The position numbers and the translations under genes are program-made. Of a DNA stretch of 35,790 bases, positions 26,371 through 35,031 are shown piece by piece. Where the stretch lies: the NCBI GenBank assembly GCA_017554605.1, contig JAFZIA010000056.1, positions 1 through 35,790 on the forward strand, read 5' to 3'. Below the pieces are notes generated by a model. That model saw nothing but the letters and a program-made list of their open reading frames with translations. It was not told the origin of the DNA and did not search any database. Source of the DNA: Bacteroidaceae bacterium. Its GTDB lineage: Bacteria; Bacteroidota; Bacteroidia; Bacteroidales; Bacteroidaceae. Each line of letters begins with the position of its first letter. Position 1 is the stretch's first letter.

Positions 26371-29300
26371 ATGAAAGACGCAAAAAACAACATATTTACT
26401 GTAATAAGAAGACTGATAGCAATCATACTTGTTATTATACCAATATTCTTGTGGATAGCATCGCCTTTGAACTTTACTACATTGGGACTTATAGCTCTTG
26501 CAGCCATACTTCTTCCCACATTAACAAGAAGGCCGCACCTGTTCCTCGACAAGAAAGAACTGAACAACTTTTTCGGATTAGGAGGAACCGGTACATATAT
26601 CCCATTCATCAGGAACAATACGCAAGGAACATTAGCAATAATATTCCTTGCGATATATTCTGTAATAACAGTCTCCACTCTGAATAACTATTTCTATGCC
26701 GACGAGAATATATACACGAACAACCAGCACCATATTCTTCGCCTTGATAGCATAACTATAAAGAACACAAAGAATTTTGTGCTCGCAGGAAGCGACGACA
26801 ATGCACTCTTCGACAACAAAGGGTACAATGGCAAAATAACTATTGACTCGTACGACGAAAAATCGGTACGACTGAAATTGAACAATTTCAGTCAACCAGT
26901 GTATAAATATCGGAAAGTTTCAAAAGATAAGAGGTCATTCCTCAATAAGGATAAAGAAATACGTAGGGACACTATTCTGAATAGCAATCTACTGTCATTC
27001 AGAGCTGGCGTTATAGATACCCCCAATAAACAGGAGGAAATTACACCAGATTCACTTGTATTCACAAACAATAATGGCGACAAAGTATATTTCTGGATTA
27101 CCGAATGCAATATAGATAAAGGATTTTTCAGTAGTTTCAAGGAAAACACCGATACTGCGGTGTATCACTTCAGTATATACCGAAATGGCAATAATACCCC
27201 GCAGCAAATCACTTCCAAAACAACTTTTATATGTAAAGAGGGATTGGGCTTGAACTATCTGCTCGATGGTGTAACAGCCGACGGATTTAACTTCGACGGC
27301 GTCAACATTGCACGTTGCGCGACACACCAACAGAGCAACCGCGACGAGCGCTCCGATGGTGCAAGAACAAGATATGCATTGTCGTTGGACAGTATTGTAT
27401 ACAGAAAAACCAACGACAATAATGCCATTGCAAGCATTGCAAGCATTACACACAAAAATATCGTCAGCGACACTACGATATATAAATTAGATTACATTTA
27501 TAACGACTCCATAACATTAAATTTATACGAACTGAAGAACGAAAAAAAAGTACCTATAGAGATAATGATTGGATACGGTGTCAACAAGACTGCACCATTC
27601 TATTTCTCGTTCAACAACGACACCAGTCTGAACATTGTGTTCAAGGAGCCAGTCTCTCACCAGCTTCATAGCAACAACTCCAACAAGACAAACACACTCT
27701 ATGTAACCTCGTCATTAATAAAGGACACAGAGAATGCAAGTAATAAAGAGAAAGAATTTGGCATAAATGTGCCCAATAATATCCTGTTGTTCAACATATT
27801 GAACAGAAGAGACAATGCCAACCGCTTTACACCTTTCAATCTCTCCTTTGTACCCGGCCATACTACCGACAGCCTGATACTGCTATGCAACTACAAGGAT
27901 AAAGTATTTGAAAAGAGAGTAAACGAGAACATAAGCATTAGCACTCTTGGCAACGAGAATGTTGTTTGGAATTTCTCTATGGCAAATCTGCGAGAAGAGA
28001 CAAGAACAGCCACTATTATCGGTCCTTTTAAAATTCCCATAAAACCGCACGCACTGCTATGGGTGGTATTTGCCGTTGCACTGTTGGCTATAGCTTCGAT
28101 GGCTATGCAGGTGGGCTTCAGCTACCAAAAGGAGACATTCCACAGAAACACTTTCAATTATGTTGAATACATAATGTACGTGGTGCTTATTTTCCTTGTG
28201 GCAATGCGTTGCTTCATTGTATGGCGTACAATGGTATTCCGTCCGGTGGAAGACATCTCGCAAATCGAGCTCAATGATATAATATACCAGACAACCGCCT
28301 TCAGGGCATTTATATGCGGTATCATTATGTTCTTCGGCATTATATTCCTGCTGAAACTGTACATATATTGCTCGCATAAAATGATATTCCACAATAACAG
28401 CTATACAACCTATTACGGCGACATCAGCATAAAGCTCACCCCCGCTGAGGAACTTGCATTGAGAGCTTCGAGCGACAGCATATACAACAAAATTCACAAC
28501 TTGTTGTACAAGATATTGTTATGCGAAACTGCAATCGACAACGACGAGGGTATATTGACAAGACTGGTTACAGCTGCACTGGAGAAGATGCATCTTGACA
28601 AGATGCTGAATATTTATCTAAAGACAAGAGATATTTTAAAATCTTTGTTCCGAGAATTCCGAAGCCTCAGTTTCGGATTTAAGTTCTCACTGGTTTGGGT
28701 CATAATGGCACTTTTGTCCGTAGCAATATCCAACCCACGATTCATAATTGTTATGCTGGTAATATCATATTTCTATATAGATATGGTGATATATGCCAAC
28801 AACAAATACAACAGCTATAAAGCCGAAGAGGTAGACAACAAAGAAGGTGAGATAATTGTATCGTCACTACTCTACTCTCTATTGAATATGATTATTACAA
28901 TGGGATTGATGTTTGTCTTCACCCACGACACAGGCTTTGTGATTATGTTTGCGACATTCTCCCTGGCATCGATGTTACTTAAAGTACTGGAGTTATACAC
29001 AAAAATGTTCCGCAGCATCGGAAGCAGCCTGTTCAATATATATCTTGTGCTTATGCCCATCATAATTGTAGTCATATTCACATTATATAAGGAGATTGTC
29101 ATTGACGTGATATTCGACAGCTACCTGATATTTTGGATTGCCGTTATATTGACAGTACTCTTATGGTTGATTCTGCGTAGTTCTTATATCACTTCTGGCT
29201 CTTCGCAAAACGCCAATAACACCCTGCTGAAGAAAGTGCTACACTTTTTAGTGGGAAAAACAGACTGGAACATAAAGGATATACTACTGATTATTGTGCT

Positions 29301-32300
29301 TCCAGTTGTACTTATAGTTACGCTTGCGCTCTACAAGGACGCTATCGAATATTTCATAAATTTCATTTTATTGTTTGCTGTAGTTGGCTTGTTGCTGTTC
29401 GCATATTTCAAGTGGGAAGCATTCAAATATACAATGAAATACTTCTTTAATATCAAGCGAATTATATTCAGCATTGTTGTTGCAACATTCACAGCAGGAA
29501 TAATTTTCATCATTGAGGACAAATCACCGGCCGACAGTCTGGGCCGCCACACCCTGCAACGTATAAACGTACAGGTTTACAACGATGAGCCGCACAAGGC
29601 GCTTGCCCTTACCGAGACATCGGGCGACGAGATACGCTTCCTGCAAGCATCGCATAACCACTGGATAATAGAACAGTATTACAATAGAGGAAGAGAGATA
29701 AACGCTGCCAACAGCAACGGTTACTTCAGGCTTCAGCCACAGAGCAAAGTGGGTGCAATGTGGAATGCCCAGCTCACCGACATTGTGCTGCTGAGATATG
29801 TCATTGCCGAACACGGAACATTCCTTCCTATACTCATTATAGCGTTGTTCCTCGTTATGCTGTATTATGGTCTGAAGAAAACAACATACTACCGTTTCAC
29901 CAAATCGATACTTACACAGATACCGTTGCTCATTCTGGTTCAAGCAGTATTGGTGTGGCTGGCAAACACACAGCGCTTCGTATTCTTCGGTCAGGACTTC
30001 CCTATGCTGTCAATAACATCGAGTGCAATGGTCATATACTTCCTGGCATTGACCGCAATATGGGTATGCGCAGCTATCATTGAATCGATAATGTGCCGAG
30101 CATATAAGGAAGAGGACGAATACGGCACTCTTAACACATTCAACAAAAAGACAAGTATCAGATTCTGCTCTTATCTTATCTTTGCTGTAATTTTGTTGAT
30201 CATTGTTAAACAAATAAGACAGATTAGTAACAACGACAACCGCTACAGTATGAGCGAGCTGTTCAATATGACCGACAGCTACGTAACCCACATCGACAGT
30301 TCGTTTGTAAATTATCAAGAAGCCGAGAAATCACTTTACAATAAGTCACTAAAAAAGAAACCTATAAAATACGACAAGAAGAATTTTGTAAGCTACAAGA
30401 ATAACAGTGCCGAATTCGTACTGAACAGCAATATGCACTCGGTAATAAACGACTTCAACAACAATTACAAGATTACCGATACTATAAACATCGACAACAA
30501 CTATACAGGGCTGTTGTTGAGAGCTCGTGCCATATCAAACAAGAGTGAATTCTTGAATGCAATAGATTCGGCGTTCAAATACAGCAACTCATCACTTGCA
30601 GAAAGACAAAAGAGCTTCTTTAATATTTTCAATGCTTTAAAATCGGATAATGACACCACTTACACTGTTGTCCATTACCCCGATACGATAAACACCAATT
30701 CGGTTGTCATCAAATTTAATGGAGAGGAGCAGGTTAATTACGCCTACCACATACACAATGACACCATTATCAAGACAATAAAGGATTCTGTTTTAAATAA
30801 AAAAACAAACAAATTTACCGACTATTATAGAAAGGAAAAAGTTGCACTCAACAACATCGTAGAACAAGTATCGGTTGAAGCCTCCATTATGAGAATTCCT
30901 TTGAATTCCATTATCAGAGCCAATGATATAAGTGCTCAAGCACTTCATATATTCGACTCAATAGCAGACACGAGGGAATATAAATATATGCAACGCATTT
31001 GGAGGAAATATGTAGAGAGCGGTTCATCGGTCAACTCATACGGCGGATTGTTGCACATTCACAAAGTAGGTTCAAACCTAAGAATTGCAATGCGCGACAC
31101 ATACTACGATGTAACTCTTCCCAACCACAACAGGGACGAGTGGAAAGGAAGCATCGTGGAGCACTATGAGCCATACAAGCTGTCTGATACTCTGATACGT
31201 AGAGGTACAAAGCAATACACCTACTACCAACTGCCAAGATCGTGGATAAGAGAAAGAGAGACACCGCATATACTTAATGTAAAAGACGACAGTTTAAGAA
31301 TCTTCTCGCTCGACAACAACGAAATTGTGCAAACAGAGAATAGCGGCATTGAGTCGATCCTTGCACTGTACAAAGATGATATTGTGAAGTTCGGCAAAGA
31401 TGTACTGAATGGCGACAGCCTGCCGGTAGATGTACGCAAGTATTGGGCACGCAACATTCTTGTAAACGGAAGACAGAGCTTCATATACCCCCAGGGAAAA
31501 TCACTCTTCTGGATATGGCACTTTGCCAATGCCGTCAAGGGACAAAAAGACAGAAAGCTACGCGAAAGTGCTGGCAGCCAAAACGAGCAAGAATTGTATG
31601 CCGATGTAGCTATTACACTCGACAGCAAGCTGACCGACAGCGTTCGCCGTATACTTGACAACAAAATAAAGAAAGCATATAAAATATTAGGTAAAAAATT
31701 AGGTGATAGTATTAATAAAGCAGTAAAAGAAACCCCCAATCATTATCGTCTTAAAGACCAAATGGATAACAAACTTTTGGCATTCTCTGTAATTATAGCA
31801 GACGATAACGGTCATATACACGCAATGGTAGATGCAAAAGATAGTACATATAACATCAATCCGAACGATCACAAACAGATTGGTGAGCTCAACGAAATGT
31901 TCTATATGAACTTTGCAGGAAACAGAAACGAACAAGAGAGGTATTATATAGACAATATGAACCTTACACATATGAGGGGAGGACCTGGTTCTACCCAAAA
32001 ACCTCTTATGTGGACAGCTGTTGCTTCGAGAATTAAAGACTTGAAGTGGAATTCGCTAGATCTTAAACACAAAAACAATTTAAGAAGGAAAGAAAGAGGC
32101 TATTACATATTACCACAATATAACGGTGCAGAAATGTTAAATATGGAAATATTGCAATCGGACGAATGGATAACATGTGACAAAAATGGAATAAAAGTTA
32201 CTGACAAGAATGCAGAATATATGGACCTCACAAACTTCCTATCAAGATCCAGCAATTACTATAACGCAATGATGGTTTACTTTGGATTACAACCCGACAG

Positions 32301-33546
32301 TTGTTATAGGAACAACAAATTTATTAATCTAAATACTGTCAGTGTGAACAGAACTCAGAACTATTTGTTCAAGAAGGCATTACCCGAAAGTGAATGGAAT
32401 AAAGAATATTATAATGACAACTATCCTTTTATCCAGCATAATCATAATGAAAAAGAGATACTTACATTTAACAGACAGATTAAGCTTGAGGATTATACAA
32501 ACAGCGTACTATACAAACAATTCATCGAAAATTATGGTCTAAGAGCCAATTTCTCACCGATTGATACAACATATCTCGACAATAATGGCAACAAGAGAAA
32601 ATCAACCATCAGAAGATATGCCAAGAATTTGTATAAAGAATATTTCTCTATTGAGAACAATAATTCGACATTCAGTTTACCCGAGTTATCAATTCTTAAT
32701 TTGAGAGGATATTACGAGGAGATGACCGACAGTCTTAATTATCACCGAAAAGGCGAAAAAACAAATGACAAAGATACTATAAATGAAACCAATGGCAGAT
32801 ATGCAAACAACGGTATGCGCAATATAACAGTTGGAGGTAAGCAGATGTGGATTGTAACTCCGTATGAAATGGCGCAGATGTACGGTAAGATGTTTACGTT
32901 GAATACAAACTATGCATTGACACTCGACCCCAATACTGTATTGTTCGACAAGAACGATATAAACATAGGTAGGGACAAGAACGATAAAGATACTGTAGAC
33001 AACAAAAATTTCTACGAGGCATTACCCATTGCATTCAACAGTATGAACCTGTTCTTTACACACGGAACAGGAAGAACTGGAAAGGAAATAGGTATCCTGA
33101 ATTTCGGAGATGGTGATCAGTCTACTTATGTGTACGACGGAAAAAGAAAAGGAAACAAAAACGGAAAAGGAAAAGGAAAAGGAAACAAAAACGGAAAAGG
33201 AAACGAAAACGAAAAAGGAAAAGTAAACGAAAAAACCTACTATCTGTATGGAAAAACAGGAACATCAAATGAGGACAAAATATTCAAAGGCGAAAAAACC
33301 AAAAATGAGTTCCGCCGATTGGCTATTATCATATCTGATACAAAATTGCATAACGAAGTAAAGAATGGTTCTTATAGCGAAGTCGACACTGCCGAAGTTA
33401 AGAAAAATGCCAAGAAAGCAAAATTCTTTGTGCTATACTTCACATTAGACTATGATGCAAGCTTGCTAAATGAAATTGCAAGAGAAGTTATAGAAGAGGT
33501 AATACACTCCGAGGCATTCCAGAATTATATGAAACCCAAAAATTGA
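26371..33546 (+). CDS. Giant SEDS glycosyltransferase-class B PBP fusion protein
   Basis: This 2391-aa protein has about 19 membrane helices by eye. Three lie in 15-105. A beta-rich extracytoplasmic domain (106-555) follows, then three helices (560-668), a cytoplasmic stretch (670-770), twelve more helices (770-1233) and one at 1264-1283. The last ten of the block ending at 1233 fit RodA/FtsW topology. The large external loop holds QRINVQVYNDEP (family RRI...DP) and AQLTDIVLLRYVIAEHG (family HTDFIFAVLAEELG) with catalytic-type Asp1137; FFGQDFPMLSITSS stands for the usual P.SYGGSS. After 1264 comes a class B PBP: LYADVAITLDS, DDNGHIHAMV, SxxK Ser1874-Lys1877 (GPGSTQKP), SxN 1960-1962 (RSSNYYNA), VTPYEMAQMYG and KTGT 2295-2298. 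A Lys/Gly-rich tract (2257-2286) precedes KTG. Expected roles are glycan polymerisation and cross-linking. Confidence 0.82.
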   Translation: MKDAKNNIFTVIRRLIAIILVIIPIFLWIASPLNFTTLGLIALAAILLPTLTRRPHLFLDKKELNNFFGLGGTGTYIPFIRNNTQGTLAIIFLAIYSVITVSTLNNYFYADENIYTNNQHHILRLDSITIKNTKNFVLAGSDDNALFDNKGYNGKITIDSYDEKSVRLKLNNFSQPVYKYRKVSKDKRSFLNKDKEIRRDTILNSNLLSFRAGVIDTPNKQEEITPDSLVFTNNNGDKVYFWITECNIDKGFFSSFKENTDTAVYHFSIYRNGNNTPQQITSKTTFICKEGLGLNYLLDGVTADGFNFDGVNIARCATHQQSNRDERSDGARTRYALSLDSIVYRKTNDNNAIASIASITHKNIVSDTTIYKLDYIYNDSITLNLYELKNEKKVPIEIMIGYGVNKTAPFYFSFNNDTSLNIVFKEPVSHQLHSNNSNKTNTLYVTSSLIKDTENASNKEKEFGINVPNNILLFNILNRRDNANRFTPFNLSFVPGHTTDSLILLCNYKDKVFEKRVNENISISTLGNENVVWNFSMANLREETRTATIIGPFKIPIKPHALLWVVFAVALLAIASMAMQVGFSYQKETFHRNTFNYVEYIMYVVLIFLVAMRCFIVWRTMVFRPVEDISQIELNDIIYQTTAFRAFICGIIMFFGIIFLLKLYIYCSHKMIFHNNSYTTYYGDISIKLTPAEELALRASSDSIYNKIHNLLYKILLCETAIDNDEGILTRLVTAALEKMHLDKMLNIYLKTRDILKSLFREFRSLSFGFKFSLVWVIMALLSVAISNPRFIIVMLVISYFYIDMVIYANNKYNSYKAEEVDNKEGEIIVSSLLYSLLNMIITMGLMFVFTHDTGFVIMFATFSLASMLLKVLELYTKMFRSIGSSLFNIYLVLMPIIIVVIFTLYKEIVIDVIFDSYLIFWIAVILTVLLWLILRSSYITSGSSQNANNTLLKKVLHFLVGKTDWNIKDILLIIVLPVVLIVTLALYKDAIEYFINFILLFAVVGLLLFAYFKWEAFKYTMKYFFNIKRIIFSIVVATFTAGIIFIIEDKSPADSLGRHTLQRINVQVYNDEPHKALALTETSGDEIRFLQASHNHWIIEQYYNRGREINAANSNGYFRLQPQSKVGAMWNAQLTDIVLLRYVIAEHGTFLPILIIALFLVMLYYGLKKTTYYRFTKSILTQIPLLILVQAVLVWLANTQRFVFFGQDFPMLSITSSAMVIYFLALTAIWVCAAIIESIMCRAYKEEDEYGTLNTFNKKTSIRFCSYLIFAVILLIIVKQIRQISNNDNRYSMSELFNMTDSYVTHIDSSFVNYQEAEKSLYNKSLKKKPIKYDKKNFVSYKNNSAEFVLNSNMHSVINDFNNNYKITDTINIDNNYTGLLLRARAISNKSEFLNAIDSAFKYSNSSLAERQKSFFNIFNALKSDNDTTYTVVHYPDTINTNSVVIKFNGEEQVNYAYHIHNDTIIKTIKDSVLNKKTNKFTDYYRKEKVALNNIVEQVSVEASIMRIPLNSIIRANDISAQALHIFDSIADTREYKYMQRIWRKYVESGSSVNSYGGLLHIHKVGSNLRIAMRDTYYDVTLPNHNRDEWKGSIVEHYEPYKLSDTLIRRGTKQYTYYQLPRSWIRERETPHILNVKDDSLRIFSLDNNEIVQTENSGIESILALYKDDIVKFGKDVLNGDSLPVDVRKYWARNILVNGRQSFIYPQGKSLFWIWHFANAVKGQKDRKLRESAGSQNEQELYADVAITLDSKLTDSVRRILDNKIKKAYKILGKKLGDSINKAVKETPNHYRLKDQMDNKLLAFSVIIADDNGHIHAMVDAKDSTYNINPNDHKQIGELNEMFYMNFAGNRNEQERYYIDNMNLTHMRGGPGSTQKPLMWTAVASRIKDLKWNSLDLKHKNNLRRKERGYYILPQYNGAEMLNMEILQSDEWITCDKNGIKVTDKNAEYMDLTNFLSRSSNYYNAMMVYFGLQPDSCYRNNKFINLNTVSVNRTQNYLFKKALPESEWNKEYYNDNYPFIQHNHNEKEILTFNRQIKLEDYTNSVLYKQFIENYGLRANFSPIDTTYLDNNGNKRKSTIRRYAKNLYKEYFSIENNNSTFSLPELSILNLRGYYEEMTDSLNYHRKGEKTNDKDTINETNGRYANNGMRNITVGGKQMWIVTPYEMAQMYGKMFTLNTNYALTLDPNTVLFDKNDINIGRDKNDKDTVDNKNFYEALPIAFNSMNLFFTHGTGRTGKEIGILNFGDGDQSTYVYDGKRKGNKNGKGKGKGNKNGKGNENEKGKVNEKTYYLYGKTGTSNEDKIFKGEKTKNEFRRLAIIISDTKLHNEVKNGSYSEVDTAEVKKNAKKAKFFVLYFTLDYDASLLNEIAREVIEEVIHSEAFQNYMKPKN
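33139..33231 (+). repeat. In-frame purine-rich repeat encoding Lys/Gly/Asn
   Basis: Imperfect 6-bp units (GGAAAA, GGAAAC, AAAAAC) encode a run of Lys, Gly and Asn close before the KTGT motif of the transpeptidase domain. The unit length keeps the frame when the copy number changes. The strong strand bias (almost no pyrimidines) makes slippage likely. Confidence 0.85.
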
Positions 33547-33554
33547 AACAGACA

Positions 33555-34106
33555 ATGAGAAAGTTTATAATATTAATGTTATTTGTTGCAGCCATATTCG
33601 CATCATTGGCTATAAATATACTTAACAGCAACGGGTACAACAAAGGTAAAATACCCGTAAAGGACGAGAGCAAATACTTTATACAAATAAAGGACAGAGT
33701 ATTTACCAAGGCAATCACAGAGGAGAATTCTGTTATAAAAGTAGTAAACAGTAGCAAATACAGGCTACAGTTGTGTGCGGCAAGCGATACAGCAAAATTC
33801 CTTGCAATCTTCTCGGACAAGGACAGTATGGCACAGAGAACCGTCGAGAAATTCAACGGACGAGGCTTCGAGTGGGTTGTCGGCGACAGCATACAAGGAA
33901 CGTACTTTTCTTTGCCACGCGAAAAATGTATGAACGATGCCAATGACTATGTGACAGTACCTGTGTGGCTCATTGCGAAACTGCTTGATGAAAAAATTAT
34001 AGACAAAGATTTCAAAATTATAGGCAATAACAATGAGGGATTTATTGAAAAGATAAAAAATTCGTGTATCGAATTTTGGGATTTAATAATCAATCTGTTC
34101 AATTGA
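33555..34106 (+). CDS. Small membrane-anchored extracytoplasmic protein
   Basis: This 183-aa protein has one N-terminal hydrophobic helix (about 4-24) after MRK, followed by a mixed alpha/beta domain with no recognised family. With the basic start inside, the body would face the periplasm, where it could meet the PBP domain encoded just upstream. I take the ATG at 33555, 8 bp after the stop of the giant gene; an in-frame TTG at 33543 overlapping that stop is an alternative. It ends the accessory transcription unit and is followed by a stem-loop terminator. Composition matches the locus. Confidence 0.7.
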   Translation: MRKFIILMLFVAAIFASLAINILNSNGYNKGKIPVKDESKYFIQIKDRVFTKAITEENSVIKVVNSSKYRLQLCAASDTAKFLAIFSDKDSMAQRTVEKFNGRGFEWVVGDSIQGTYFSLPREKCMNDANDYVTVPVWLIAKLLDEKIIDKDFKIIGNNNEGFIEKIKNSCIEFWDLIINLFN

Positions 34107-34143
34107 GAATAAGCTCATCTTCTCACAAAGAAAACGCAACCAA

Positions 34144-34188
34144 GCACCTTATGCTCCGTGTAAAAAACTTATAAGAAGCATAAGGTGC
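34144..34188 (+). terminator. Stem-loop at the end of the accessory locus
   Basis: A perfect 12-bp stem (GCACCTTATGCT at 34144-34155, AGCATAAGGTGC at 34177-34188) with a 21-nt loop lies 37 bp after the last stop codon and is followed by ATTATTTAT. It probably ends the long transcript. Confidence 0.65.
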
Positions 34189-34278
34189 ATTATTTATAGC
34201 TATTTTTGAGGTTCTCCCTACGCTCAGTAAGCGGTAACTATCCCTTAACAACAGCTATAGACTAAAACAAGTGCTAAA

Positions 34279-34311
34279 TTTTGTATTACTGAACAGAACA
34301 ATGTATCTTTG
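34279..34311 (+). promoter_or_regulatory. Promoter of the M50-like/patatin genes
   Basis: TTTTG (34279-34283), 20 bp and TATCTTTG (34304-34311) match the Bacteroidetes consensus. The box overlaps an upstream in-frame TTG at 34309, which argues that translation starts at the later ATG (34357). Confidence 0.75.
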
Positions 34312-34356
34312 CACAAATTAACAGCTTCTAAGAAAAAAGCCCTATTATACAAAATT

Positions 34357-35010
34357 ATGGGAATAGTAAAATTCATTCTGTGGATGGTAGCTCTTGCTGC
34401 ATTTCTCGTACTGCAAATCCTCACTTTGGACGACGTTTTTATTGTTGTGTGGAACAGTTTATCGCGCTATTGGTGGTTTGTTGCAGGAGTAGTTCTTATA
34501 TTCCTCGCCGATAAATACACATCAAAGAACAACAGCATATTAAAGACCTTCCACCACGAGACAACACACCTGTTCGTGGGAATCGTTACATTCCGTAAGA
34601 TACTCAATTTTAAGGTTGATATTTTTGGTGGCCTTGTTGCATCGGCCGGAAAAAGATGGATGTACGAGGTAGATGCCCTTGCACCCTACTGCTTGCCCCT
34701 TGCGGCATACGTGGTAATGTTCTTCGGATTCTTCTTTGCAAACGATATGACGCATATCCTCACCATTATGCTTGGAATTGCATACGGCTTTCATCTGCTG
34801 TGCATAAAAGAGGATTTCGGGTCGTGGAAGCAATTGGGCATCCACCAAACGGACATCAACCAATTTCCGTTGCTCTTCTCCTATATGTACATATTGTGCT
34901 TCTGGCTTTTCAACACAGCCATAATACTGCTCTCTATCCGCATCGACATCTACGAGGCATACAAGTATATCCTCGGTTGCTACAAGGAGACAATAGTATC
35001 ATTCTTTTAA
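34357..35010 (+). CDS. Integral-membrane HETTH protein, putative M50-like metalloprotease
   Basis: This 217-aa protein has about five or six membrane helices (around 4-25, 35-52, 112-130, 132-150 and 172-195). A HExxH zinc motif, HETTH, lies at 67-71 between helices, as in site-2 protease-like M50 peptidases. A later segment (ALAPYCLPLAAY) may supply the further conserved part; the typical NPDG-type third ligand motif is not obvious, so proteolytic activity is unproven. The start is the ATG at 34357 because the -7 promoter box overlaps the more upstream TTG. It is followed after 21 bp by the patatin-like gene. The first residues resemble small Bacteroidales membrane proteins, but I recognise no named family member. 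Confidence 0.7.
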   Translation: MGIVKFILWMVALAAFLVLQILTLDDVFIVVWNSLSRYWWFVAGVVLIFLADKYTSKNNSILKTFHHETTHLFVGIVTFRKILNFKVDIFGGLVASAGKRWMYEVDALAPYCLPLAAYVVMFFGFFFANDMTHILTIMLGIAYGFHLLCIKEDFGSWKQLGIHQTDINQFPLLFSYMYILCFWLFNTAIILLSIRIDIYEAYKYILGCYKETIVSFF

Positions 35011-35031
35011 CTGTTGACAAGCCACACGCAA

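Noticed and set aside
26371-33546. Reading the giant protein as several frameshifted genes
   Set aside because: The frame is open throughout, topology alternates consistently over 19 helices, and all catalytic motifs are in one frame.
16035-34200. Prophage or conjugative element
   Set aside because: No capsid, portal, terminase, integrase, relaxase or Tra-type genes are seen; coding is for ATPases and wall synthesis only.
34309-34356. TTG start giving a longer M50-like protein
   Set aside because: The TTG lies inside the -7 promoter box, so the transcript would begin after it; ATG 34357 is used instead.
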